The notes below the pieces were generated by a model. The model saw only the letters and a list, made by a program, of their open reading frames with translations. It was not told where the DNA came from and searched no databases. Both the position numbers and the translations under genes were made by a program. A stretch of DNA of 64,000 nucleotides, from contig OZ024902.1 of the NCBI GenBank assembly GCA_964017125.1, positions 103,540,307 to 103,604,306 on the forward strand, written 5' to 3'. Source of the stretch: Flabesymbios commensalis (taxonomy: Eukaryota > Annelida > Polychaeta > Terebellida > Flabelligeridae). Below are positions 60,101 to 64,000 of this stretch, piece by piece (position 1 is the first letter of the stretch; each line of letters opens with the position of its first letter).

Positions 60101-62664
60101 CTCGGGTACGTATAATCATTTTGCAGACTGCATCAAAATTTTGGGCCATTATTTAGTAGTACTTTTTAGTTTATGTAGATATTCTGGGGTTTTTCTAACC
60201 AGTTAACATACTCTACATTAGCTATTCAGGTGTGACTCCAGACCAGTTCACAATGTTTCACCTGAAATGGTCACCCCTTGACTTGCAAGAAAATAATAAA
60301 TATTTGCAGACACAATATTTTTGACACAGACGTTGAATGTCAAAGCCATCAGCGCGAGATTGACCACAGTCCATCGCAATTCCAATACTTTCATGTATTA
60401 TGACATTTTCAGGTTAATTTATTTGCAAATTTTAAATAGATTTTGTGTCAGGAAGATATGAAATTGAGAGGTTGAATGATTTTGAATTTGATCATGTCAT
60501 CTCCATGTTGTTGCTCTTCAGCTTATATCGATAAAGCAACTACCAGGAGCCACATAGTACAGCGGTTAGCATACATGCATTCAACCAATTGATTGTGTAG
60601 GTGACTGACTTTTTTTTAGTAAAGTACACCAATTTTTCGCCAATGATATAGGCGGAATGATTTAATATTATATTGATTAATTATAATAATTATATTATGG
60701 TAAGGTTAGCTATAATATAAATAAGGAGCTAAGCAAATGGCTGAGGAATAAATCCCTAGCCTCTACGTAGCTGCTACTGCAGAGGTTGATTGCTTGCCTA
60801 TCCTAGTGAAATCAGTAGGCCTACGAGATGTAGCGCCAGTGCTTGATGTTGTCCAACATTTTAATTATCATCATACAGAGAGACCTGAAACCCAAGAAAT
60901 ATGACGGGAATTCGGAGCAGCCCCCCACTCCACTTCAAGCAGTGTTCGAACCAAGGATATAATATCTAATTCATACTGTAATATTGTAATGTTAGTAATA
61001 GTTGTGTGAACAAAATATAACAACATAAACATGATACAAATATATTTTTATTATTTCTAATATATTTACATGATTATTTTTTATCCGGTTTATAGTGTTG
61101 TATTAGGTACTGCTCTCAAGAAGTGTTTGTAGAACGAGCGGTTCGTCCATTGTTGGTTTGTAAAATTGCTGGACTATACCACGCACTGGTCTATGCCGCG
61201 CAGAAGGTAGAAATAGGCCTTTCTTGGTGCTATATCATATCACGCACCCTTCTAGATATATTGCCGTGACACGCCAGCCGCCGATACTATGAATGGTGTA
61301 TTGGTAAGATTGATTTGTAACGGCTCGGTTCCTAGATTTATTAGATTGTGTTTAGTATTACATATGGTTTTCAAGGCCCCAAGATTTGCACTAAGTTTTA
61401 TATTCGCTTATAAAATATAATTCTATTTATAACTCTATTTATATATAATCTGTTTATGTTATCATGTCAGTGAACAGGACCTTGTGAGCTCCATCGTGAA
61501 GAAACTGGGAAATTTCAGTGTTGTGACACATGTAGAAGAAAAAACAACACATGTAATTCTTGGTGATAGAAGACGCACAATAAATGTTTTACGTGGAATA
61601 GCGCGTGGTTGTTGGCTCCTCTCACTTGAATGGGTAGGTGAATAACAGCAGAAGTTCAATGACATTAATATGTAAAAAATCAAACCATTTAATTGGAACA
61701 TGGATGTGAAGCACATTAGGCCATTCTATTTTAAAACCTTTTCACCACTGTTTCCCGTTTTTCTGGGATTGACTGGTTCAACACTGTTTCCCATTTTTCC
61801 GGTCTGAGAACAGTGCATGTTTACATCTAGTGGCTGTGTCACTCATTCACTGGCCATGCTGGCTCTGGGCAGTGATGACCCCAAGACCCCCCACCCCTTT
61901 TATACCCCCCCCCCCCCCACTCAAACAGTCCTGGCGGCAACGCTGGTCAGCTCTTTCTGGTTTATTCGAATAACTATGTTATGGGTCTACAGTCATTATG
62001 TATAATTAGATGTTTACTCTTACAACGTGGCGACTCTAAGAACTAAAGTCCATCCCCCAGCGCTGTAAGGGCTAATACGCGTAATACATGTATCTGGAAA
62101 CTTGAAATAAATGGTCATGAGAAAGTAGGCAAAATTTAAAAAGTTATAGTCTATAAAACTGTAAGTTTTTTACAAACGATTTTCGCTTTTAAATGATAAT
62201 TAGGGCCTTGTTAAAATTATAGAGTTAATTAGCTAAATGAAATGAAGCGTTATAATACCTTGCCAACAACCACAATTTGTATGATTAGAAGTATCGGGTA
62301 TTTTAATTTTGATTATTTGCCCAAACAGTCCATAAATTGAATAAACCAGAATCAAGTTATCTGAATCACTGGCGCAATGTATGAAACATACTGTTTGAAA
62401 CTGGTGGGCTATTCTTGAGTGTGCTCATGCTGAGAAACTAATGAAGCTGCTTTATTTTAATGTACTACTTCAATGGAATATAAATATTGGTGTTTAAACT
62501 CAAATTCAGCTTGGAAAATAAATTTGCACACAATCATCAAATAATTATATGACTGTCAGATGGACAATATTTTTTTGCATATCTAGGTTTTCAAATCACT
62601 TGAGGCTGGCAGATGGCTACCAGAAGAACCATATGAACGTCAGGAAAACTTTCCAGCTGCAAGA
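27040..62664 (+). CDS. MCPH1: Microcephalin gene, nine coding exons, 3' end outside window
   Basis: BRCT-domain protein of the nucleus. In known animals it restrains condensin II and premature chromosome condensation and acts in DNA-damage signalling. Exons (27040-27196, 33047-33257, 34711-34798, 46560-46751, 52179-52287, 55276-55344, 58460-59978, 61471-61633, 62587-62664) all have AG/GT borders and phases that join to 862 residues without a stop. Recognition rests on BRCT1 (about residues 53-125, DVVAYVDV and VSVLWVE), the MQPKDF linker motif (about 157-162), the IVMTS stretch just before BRCT2, GIARGCWLLSLEW and LPEEPYE...NFPAA in BRCT2 (about 783-862). All match the vertebrate protein as I remember it. 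The human protein is 835 residues, so this one is longer even without BRCT3, which should follow downstream. The phase 1 intron between K52 and D53 matches the human exon 1/2 junction. There may also be an untranslated first exon upstream, since the ATG directly follows a splice acceptor. Confidence 0.93.
27880..28012. mobile_element. CCAGCA foldback copy, interrupted
   Basis: GTGGTCCAACGATAAACTAG, a spacer of about 60 bases, then CCCAATGCCGTTTCAATGCT and GGTCCACTGGCGCTGGCCCA. Lies in MCPH1 intron 1. Confidence 0.5.
28465..28570. mobile_element. CCAGCA foldback MITE, best copy
   Basis: 106 bases. The left arm CCAGCAAACACGGGGCATTC, ACCCAATGCTGTTTCAATGT, TGGCCCAC meets a centre TTTCTTCGACG, and the right arm TTGGCCAACATTGAAAGAGC, ATTGGCTGAATGCCCTG, TGTTCGCTGG mirrors it. 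This copy defines the family: CCAGCA ends, an inner CAATGTTGG/CCAACATTG pair and a GTCGACG-like centre. No coding capacity. Confidence 0.9.
29098..29205. mobile_element. CCAGCA foldback MITE
   Basis: CCCAGTAAGCAAGAGTCTTT, ATCCAATGATGTTTTAATGT, TGGCCAGTGCTGAAGACGCC, then ACATTTAAACAACATTGGGT and CAATCTCTTGTGTTTG. Confidence 0.8.
29285..29395. mobile_element. CCAGCA foldback MITE
   Basis: CCCAGCAACCAGGATGCGTT, GATACAATATTGGGCCAATG, GTGGGCCAGCATTGAATC and TTGTTGGGTG. Worn ends. Confidence 0.65.
29675..30060. mobile_element. Run of three or four CCAGCA foldback copies
   Basis: Successive family blocks: CAGCAAACAATACCAGTG with TTGGTCCAATATTGGC (29678 on), AATCAACATTGGGTGAACG (about 29840), ACATTGAGACAGCATTGGGC (about 29913), and GCGACGTTGGGCCAACCTTC (about 30018). 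They overlap and are hard to bound. Confidence 0.6.
30250..30340. mobile_element. CCAGCA foldback MITE, worn
   Basis: TGACCCTGAAACAATGTTCA, TTTAATGCTGGCCAGCGTTG, AAGACAATGGGCCAACATTA. Confidence 0.6.
31280..32660. mobile_element. Element bounded by inverted TTAGTCAGAAGGCC arrays
   Basis: Left array (31281-31378): about six variants of GTTAGTCAGAAGGCCYG. Right array (32508-32656): about nine reverse-complement copies, GGGCCTTCTGACTAAC. The 1.1 kb between them is AT-rich with a G-run at 31440-31452 and no transposase. Lies in MCPH1 intron 1. Confidence 0.72.
33047..33257 (+). CDS. MCPH1: MCPH1 exon: BRCT1
   Basis: Codes for residues 53-122 plus two bases, essentially the whole first BRCT domain. 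It begins DVVAYVDVRSASGT, and its core has VTHVVFKEGK followed by GISLVSVLWVE. I chose the acceptor TTGCTTCAG/ATGTGG over the earlier AGs in the open frame because it alone restores phase with the preceding exon and gives the K/DVV junction seen in vertebrates. The donor is GAAAG/GTACAC. In vertebrates BRCT1 is the chromatin and SWI/SNF-contacting domain and the main site of microcephaly missense changes. Confidence 0.95.
33620..34260. mobile_element. TIR element with AAGTCGACTTG repeats
   Basis: Left end AATTCGATGGTCTAAAACAA, TAGTGGGTCAAGTCGACTTG. The right end, read inward, is AATTCGATGGGTTAAAACAA, TAGTGTGCTAAGTGAC. Inside, the CAATGTGCTAAGTCGACTTG theme recurs at about 33965, 34040 and 34110. 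Lies in MCPH1 intron 2. Confidence 0.75.
34711..34798 (+). CDS. MCPH1: MCPH1 exon: linker after BRCT1
   Basis: Residues 123-152. It completes the Ser codon split with the BRCT1 exon, then reads CKETSSRVAETLYPI and ends TTPLLARLK in phase 0. The acceptor is TATTTTTGCAG and the donor AAAG/GTTTTT, which is weak. It corresponds in place to the human stretch ending SSLIKKK. The short PLLARL motif recurs as SPLAARI on the sixth exon. Confidence 0.85.
37278..37385. mobile_element. CCAGCA foldback MITE inside the LINE 3' UTR
   Basis: CCAGCAAAACACGAGACGCC, CGAATCAATGCTGGCC, CCCGTCTACGACGCTGGCCC, then AACACCAGGTGAACTTCC and CGTGCCTGCTGG. It is the innermost layer of the nested stack. Confidence 0.8.
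37419..40520 (-). pseudogene. LINE endonuclease-reverse transcriptase with N-terminal 2A motif
   Basis: 1,033 codons in one frame, broken only by a TGA at 39921-39923. Residues 28-49 are strongly hydrophobic, then GDIERNPGP at 51-59, a 2A ribosome-skipping consensus (D-x-E-x-N-P-G/P). The APE endonuclease follows: LLNTRSL, VTESWL, YRKDRGGYGGV, TYYRPP, MGDFNLPDFD and a late FPSDH. The reverse transcriptase has SKATGPDGIPGIFLKN, NYRPISLLSILSKIFERAI, LDFTKAFDSVPHHLL, SGVPQGSILGPLMFILYVND and LYADDAKI. The tail ends with WNILPNTI...RFKKLLYNFY. Known family facts: APE-type LINEs with 2A are recorded from sea urchin, amphioxus and molluscs. The in-frame TGA lies just before the GDFN motif and would cut the endonuclease, so this copy is probably inactive, though otherwise intact. 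Confidence 0.93.
41640..42300 (+). repeat. Imperfect tandem repeat with CTCATTTGCATAATTT
   Basis: Blocks at about 41812, 41985 and 42166 share CTCATTTGCATAATTTA; the last two also share ATGTCGATATCTTTATCCA-like and GTGCAGATACC words. Lies between the transposase remnant and the piggyBac right end. Confidence 0.65.
43067..44185. mobile_element. TA-target TIR element with GGGGAATTCCCC repeats
   Basis: Left TAGTAGTGTTTTGAAACTTG then CGTGGTGAATATTCGCC. Right, read inward, CAGTACTGTTCATTTGAAAC then TTGCGGGGAATTCACC. TA lies at both flanks and the family A unit reads on across (GAAGTGATA then TGCCCTGAAAAA). The right half (43940-44165) is full of GGGGAATTC/GAATTCCCC words; the left end has GCGAATTCGCGG words. 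Confidence 0.78.
44243..45636 (+). repeat. Family B stem-loop repeat, copy 1, inside family A copy 2
   Basis: Starts TTAAGCAGCCCTTGCCGAGG followed by TGGGCTGCTTACTG, a GCAGCC/GGCTGC stem. Ends AACTCTTTCTAGTT, with the last 18 bases duplicated. Interior pieces carry ATGGCC and GGCCATTTT words. Family A sequence is on both sides (CGGCTATTATT before, ATAATATCTGGCAAACTG after). Split by the MITE at 44712-45183. Confidence 0.78.
44712..45183. mobile_element. GGTCTC-ended MITE, copy 2, with TTAT duplication
   Basis: Begins GGTCTCACCACACTAAATGA and ends GGGGTGGAGAGACC. TTAT is at 44708-44711 and 45184-45187. The second family B copy has the uninterrupted site TTCTCATTATCTCGGAAATC (about 55850-55870), so both the boundary and the 4-base duplication are directly visible. 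Confidence 0.88.
46206..46559. other. End of MCPH1 intron 3; C-rich tract
   Basis: Unremarkable except for a CCCCACCCCC-type tract at 46484-46517, about 40 bases before the exon acceptor. Confidence 0.5.
46560..46751 (+). CDS. MCPH1: MCPH1 exon: MQPKDF motif and basic helix
   Basis: Residues 153-216, phase 0 at both ends. It reads KARSMQPKDFDQEL, then a strongly basic run (RNEKRRKRMK). Human MCPH1 has KCMQPKDF at the same place, so this exon is secure. The acceptor is TGTCTCCACAG and the donor CCG/GTATGA. The 11.8 kb intron before it is filled with nested mobile elements, and a C-rich tract (46484-46517) sits about 40 bases upstream of the acceptor. Confidence 0.9.
47182..49957 (+). repeat. 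Family C stem-loop repeat, copy 1, split by family A copy 3
   Basis: Starts TACCCCTCGGCCCGGTTGGC and then CCGAAGGGGTATTGTCGTC. It stops at TATTGGATGTCTCCAATTTT (47430) and resumes with TATGTGAAGTTACCCATGAG (49871 on), the join seen unbroken at 50190-50215 in the next copy. Ends at the start of copy 2. Confidence 0.8.
47431..49869 (+). repeat. Family A satellite-bearing repeat, copy 3, complete
   Basis: Head TAGCTCCCGCCGTCACCGTA ... GGGAGCTATGG, a 550-base head region, eleven tandem units (AAAATGGCC at about 48114, 48268, 48422, 48569, 48711, 48864, 49005, 49150, 49290, 49434, 49580), then a 200-base tail ending TATGTAGTCTTG. Both outer ends are fixed by the interrupted family C sequence. The host site is a run of six T; with the element present there are five T before and three after, so at most a two-base TT is duplicated. 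Confidence 0.85.
49958..51021 (+). repeat. Family C stem-loop repeat, copy 2
   Basis: Starts TACCCCTCGGCCCGTTGGCC and ends near GCCGAGGGGTATTTGAGTGC, so the terminal TACCCCTCGGC/GCCGAGGGGTA forms short inverted ends. The interior has tandem units of roughly 280-300 bases containing GCGATAACTTGAAAA, CCCATGAGTATGGAGATG, AAAATGGCCGCCACCTGGCG and ACTGAAAACGAGGCT. Confidence 0.75.
51119..51210. mobile_element. Short TIR element beside TTAA
   Basis: Starts CCTACAGTGCGGGGAACAAC and ends CGATCCCGGCGCTGTAAGGG, followed by TTAA (51211-51214). The arms TAGTCCTCAGAATCTGA and TCAGATTCTGATGACTA pair. Similar copy at 62019-62071; a lone end (TTAACCCTTACAACGCTG) at about 47126-47143. Confidence 0.7.
51184..51431 (+). 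repeat. Tandem repeat, 62-base unit, four copies
   Basis: CTAAAGTCGATCCCGGCGCT starts at 51184, 51246, 51308 and 51370, exactly 62 apart. The first half of the unit is the right end of the adjacent TIR element including its TTAA. Only a few substitutions separate the copies. Confidence 0.95.
51515..51592. mobile_element. CCAGCA foldback remnant
   Basis: CCCAGCTAACACATGGTGTT, GTCACTGGTGGCCAGCATC, GGCCCAATATCGACAC. Worn. Confidence 0.45.
52179..52287 (+). CDS. MCPH1: MCPH1 exon: linker (NELYFSPA)
   Basis: Residues 217-252 plus one base (phase 1). It begins NELYFSPAAVPDTP, which resembles the vertebrate hydrophobic-S/T-P stretch after the MQPKDF exon (GSLIYTPT in human). The acceptor is TTATCTGCAG and the donor TTCAG/GTGATT. 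The exon is short and its sequence little conserved. Support comes from phase, splice sites and position. Confidence 0.8.
52288..53150. other. MCPH1 intron 5; nothing certain
   Basis: A possible left end of a CCGTAT-type element lies at about 52359 (TACCGTATTTTTTGGTGTAT), but I find no matching right end. The two overlapping frames here have no domain. Confidence 0.4.
53154..54619. mobile_element. CCGTAT-ended TA-target element, 1.47 kb
   Basis: Left CCGTATATCCCCGTGTATAA; right, read inward, CCGTATATCCCCGCATATAG. TA at 53152-53153 and 54620-54621. Subterminal CGTATTATACA words on both sides. No transposase. It contains a worn CCAGCA foldback (about 53455-53565) and the hairpin at 54314-54348. 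Confidence 0.8.
54314..54348. repeat. Perfect 16-base hairpin
   Basis: CAGTATCTGCTTACTT, a three-base loop AGC, then the exact reverse complement AAGTAAGCAGATACTG. Too symmetric to be chance, possibly the core of a young foldback. Confidence 0.85.
54672..54905 (+). repeat. Direct duplication, about 115-base unit
   Basis: AAACATCTATTTATATAGGC...GGGATTATTGAGGCATAACTATGATTT...AAAGTCATGAGTG occurs twice with small indels. Confidence 0.75.
55276..55344 (+). CDS. MCPH1: MCPH1 exon: short linker
   Basis: Residues 253-275 plus one base, phase 1 at both borders. It reads PSDYTSPLAARIGADIIQKRLF. The acceptor is TTTCCTTAG and the donor TTTG/GTGAGT is strong. A family B repeat begins only about 25 bases after the donor (55370). 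The match to vertebrate MCPH1 is weak, so the call rests on phase, good splice sites and the open frame. Confidence 0.75.
55370..56451 (+). repeat. Family B stem-loop repeat, copy 2
   Basis: Starts TTAAGCAGCCCTCGCCGAGG, CAGGCTGCTTACTG. Two diverged tandem units follow (TATAACTTCTGCTTCCTCAT, TTCACATAGCCATCA, CAGGAAAAAGTTTCCA), with AAAATGGCCGTTTAATGGCC. Ends CAACTCTTTCTAGTT. No MITE inside, so it serves as the empty-site reference for copy 1. Confidence 0.8.
56460..56930. other. MCPH1 intron 6; no feature
   Basis: Unremarkable AT-rich sequence between two repeats. A TTTTTAGGCCTCTGCCAAAA word near 56722 resembles the family D edge. Confidence 0.4.
56932..58138 (+). repeat. Family D repeat with 311-base tandem units
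   Basis: Edges AGGCCTCAGCCAAAA and GAGGCTGAGGCCT are inverted. Near the start are GTCCGTCCGTCCGTCTGTCC and a CCTATTGTCGTC word. About three tandem units (restarts at 57441 and 57752, 311 apart) share ACTAATAGCTCGGATGAGTT, GGCCGATTATCGGCC, ACCAGATAGCTAGACCATTA and GGTAGGGATATACCATGA. The last half unit ends AAAATGGCCGAAGG. The unit phrases parallel family A. Confidence 0.75.
58460..59978 (+). CDS. MCPH1: MCPH1 large central exon with repeated basic-serine motifs
   Basis: Residues 276-781 plus two bases. The acceptor is TTTTTTTTAG/AGCCTACAG and the donor is a consensus GTAAGT. It corresponds to the long central exon of vertebrate MCPH1: low complexity, Ser/Lys rich, poorly conserved, and ending HSIVMTS just before BRCT2 (human LVMTS). 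An acidic YYDDEDPIPP patch lies near residue 375. At least eight basic-serine motifs of the form R-[RK]-x-S or RRKS fall near serines 441, 499, 538, 580, 610, 643, 686 and 731. It is the longest uninterrupted host reading frame in the window and carries no repeat insertion. Confidence 0.93.
59979..61470. other. MCPH1 intron 7; no feature
   Basis: AT-rich, no clear repeat, no alternative exon seen. Confidence 0.5.
61471..61633 (+). CDS. MCPH1: MCPH1 exon: first part of BRCT2
   Basis: Residues 782-836, from phase 2 to phase 0. It reads EQDLVSSIVKKLGNFSVV, then THVEEKTTHVILG, and ends GIARGCWLLSLEW. The THV...TTHV and GC/WLLSLEW features are BRCT hallmarks, and the match to human BRCT2 (GIARGCWVLSYDWV) is close. 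In vertebrates the BRCT2-BRCT3 pair reads phospho-Ser peptides such as gamma-H2AX. The donor is TGG/GTAGGT. Confidence 0.95.
62019..62071. mobile_element. Short TIR element, CTTACAACG type
   Basis: CTTACAACGTGGCGACTCTA ... GAACTAAAGTCCATCCCCCA, GCGCTGTAAGG. A shorter relative of the element at 51119-51210. A C-run lies nearby at about 61906-61917. Confidence 0.55.
62587..62664 (+). CDS. MCPH1: MCPH1 exon: end of BRCT2
   Basis: Residues 837-862, phase 0 at both ends. It reads VFKSLEAGRWLPEEPYE and then NFPAAR. Human has VLWSLELGHWISEEPFE and FPAA in the same order, so the exon is certain. The acceptor is CATATCTAG and the donor AGA/GTATGT. The next exons should code the BRCT2-BRCT3 linker and BRCT3. 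None is convincing before 64000. Confidence 0.93.
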
Positions 62665-64000
62665 GTATGTGTACTGCAGCTTTATAATTTTGCATAATTA
62701 TGAAAATAAATTTAAAATCCTATCATGGTGAAGAAATACTGATGTGATCATATATATTGAGCACTATTAATGGTTAGTGTATAATTTTTAGACACTATTA
62801 AGAGCAACATAATTTCGTTGGGAATCATAATGCAATGTATTTAATTGAACCAAAAGAAAGAATAAATGTGCATTTACTAGACATTTTTTAAACATCTTCT
62901 ATGCTTTTAAAATGTTATCGTATCAGGATGCTTGTGCATGTAATGCTTGGTATTATTATGTTGCCACTGTTAATTGTTTTTAATAGCTCTCACACACATT
63001 GCTCCACCTCTGTTATTGATTGTACTCTCTTGCCATTTGGACAGATTTGTTTAGATAACATGTCTCTCAATATACCCTGATGGCTGCCAAATATGTTGTG
63101 CCCACATTTACTTGGTAAACGCTATTGCAATCAAACTGATATTTGTTGATATGTTTATATGCACACAGACAGCTATTTAAAACAGTTGTGTGTATTGCTC
63201 TATATATTTTGACAAGTAATCAAGATAGAGCTATGAGTGGTTTTTCAACCTCAAAAAGTAAGCAAAATATGCACTACTATGGTTTATATTATTAACCACC
63301 TATCATAGGAAAAACCTACATTGGCCATTCGCCACCGAGTAGGATCATCATGTTTGACCTCTGGTGATCTTGATGCTTGAAGTGTCAAGCCGAGAAAAAT
63401 CCCAATTAAATGGTTCACAACTGGAAAAATATGTTAGGAAGTGCTATAGTTCTCCTTTATCACTTATCAGAAACCCACCATGGGCATACAATAGCATATT
63501 TGCTTTTGACCTTGAGTGGTCAAATGGATGTCAATCATGTTTAAACAGTTTTTAACATGTTATGCAGCACACTCTTTTTTAAATTGCTTATGTCCTGCCA
63601 AAATATATCCTCAATTGTTAAATTTCTTTTTGTCCCCTTAAAGTGCTACACATACATTAAAAATTGTAATTTGCACCCACTTGAACTTGTATCTCGCTAC
63701 CGCGACCTATAACTTCAAGTGGGTGAAAATTCCTTATATTTTTTGTTTAATTTGATTGAGACAAAACATTTGCAAATCTTGGATGTTTAAACACACATTT
63801 CGTTCACAATATCAGTGATTTTATGGGATAATAAAACAGTTTAAAAACAATTTTTGTTGTGCTTAGTGGGGTAATATCTCTAAAGGGGTATGATTTCATG
63901 GCATGAAAATTAGATCTGTGAAGTAGTTGCACACTGCCAAATACCGGCAGTATTTATAAGTGCTCTACGTGATACACAGTAAAGTTGTATTTGCCCACAT
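62665..64000. other. MCPH1 intron 9 or beyond; one hairpin
   Basis: No BRCT3 coding is recognisable, so the gene must continue past 64000. A 58-base imperfect hairpin at 63668-63731 has CACCCACTTGAA paired with TTCAAGTGGGTG and a partly pairing inner stem. Confidence 0.6.

Noticed and set aside
63309-63381. Possible next MCPH1 exon after a TATCATAG acceptor (EKPTLAIRHRVG, then a stop, or a donor at 63364)
   Set aside because: Phase fits, but the peptide shows no likeness to the MCPH1 BRCT2-BRCT3 linker, the pyrimidine tract is poor and the frame soon hits TGA. It could be an alternative terminal exon, but only transcripts would show it.
1-64000. LTR retroelements, retroviruses, Polintons or other virus-like insertions
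   Set aside because: No gag, protease, integrase, capsid or envelope-like frame and no paired LTR was recognised.

Overview
This is a window of an animal nuclear genome: AT-rich, intron-bearing, and dominated by repeats. One host gene is recognisable, microcephalin (MCPH1), on the + strand. Its coding exons run from 27040 to at least 62664, and the 3' end lies beyond the window. A CR1-like LINE carrying an N-terminal 2A (StopGo) motif, many foldback MITEs and the invertebrate style of the MCPH1 protein suggest a marine invertebrate. An echinoderm or another ambulacrarian is my best guess, but the sequence does not prove it. Layout: 1-27 kb holds no host exon I can support. It is a field of non-autonomous DNA transposons (hAT-like MITEs, TA-target elements, long foldbacks, elements with inverted minisatellite ends), three LINE remnants and several short tandem repeats. 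27.0-62.7 kb holds nine MCPH1 coding exons: an N-terminal extension, BRCT1 on exon 2, a linker on exons 3-6, a 1.5 kb central exon with repeated basic-serine motifs, and BRCT2 on exons 8-9. BRCT3 must lie downstream. The exon phases join without conflict and give 862 residues so far. The introns are stacked with mobile elements. Intron 3 (11.8 kb) is the most striking. A satellite-bearing repeat (family A, 34877 to about 46205) was entered by a piggyBac-like transposon (35904-42484), itself entered by a LINE (37068-40748) that carries a small foldback. The same repeat was entered by a TA-target element (43067-44185) and by a second satellite-bearing repeat (family B, 44243-45636), which holds a further MITE (44712-45183). 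In intron 4 another family A copy sits inside a third family (C). Families A, B and C each begin with a GC-rich stem-loop and carry units built around AATGGCCG/CGGCCATT-type inverted motifs. I could not assign them to a known class; a Helitron/Helentron-like non-autonomous origin is one possibility. No retrovirus, LTR element, Polinton, tRNA, rRNA or CRISPR array was seen.
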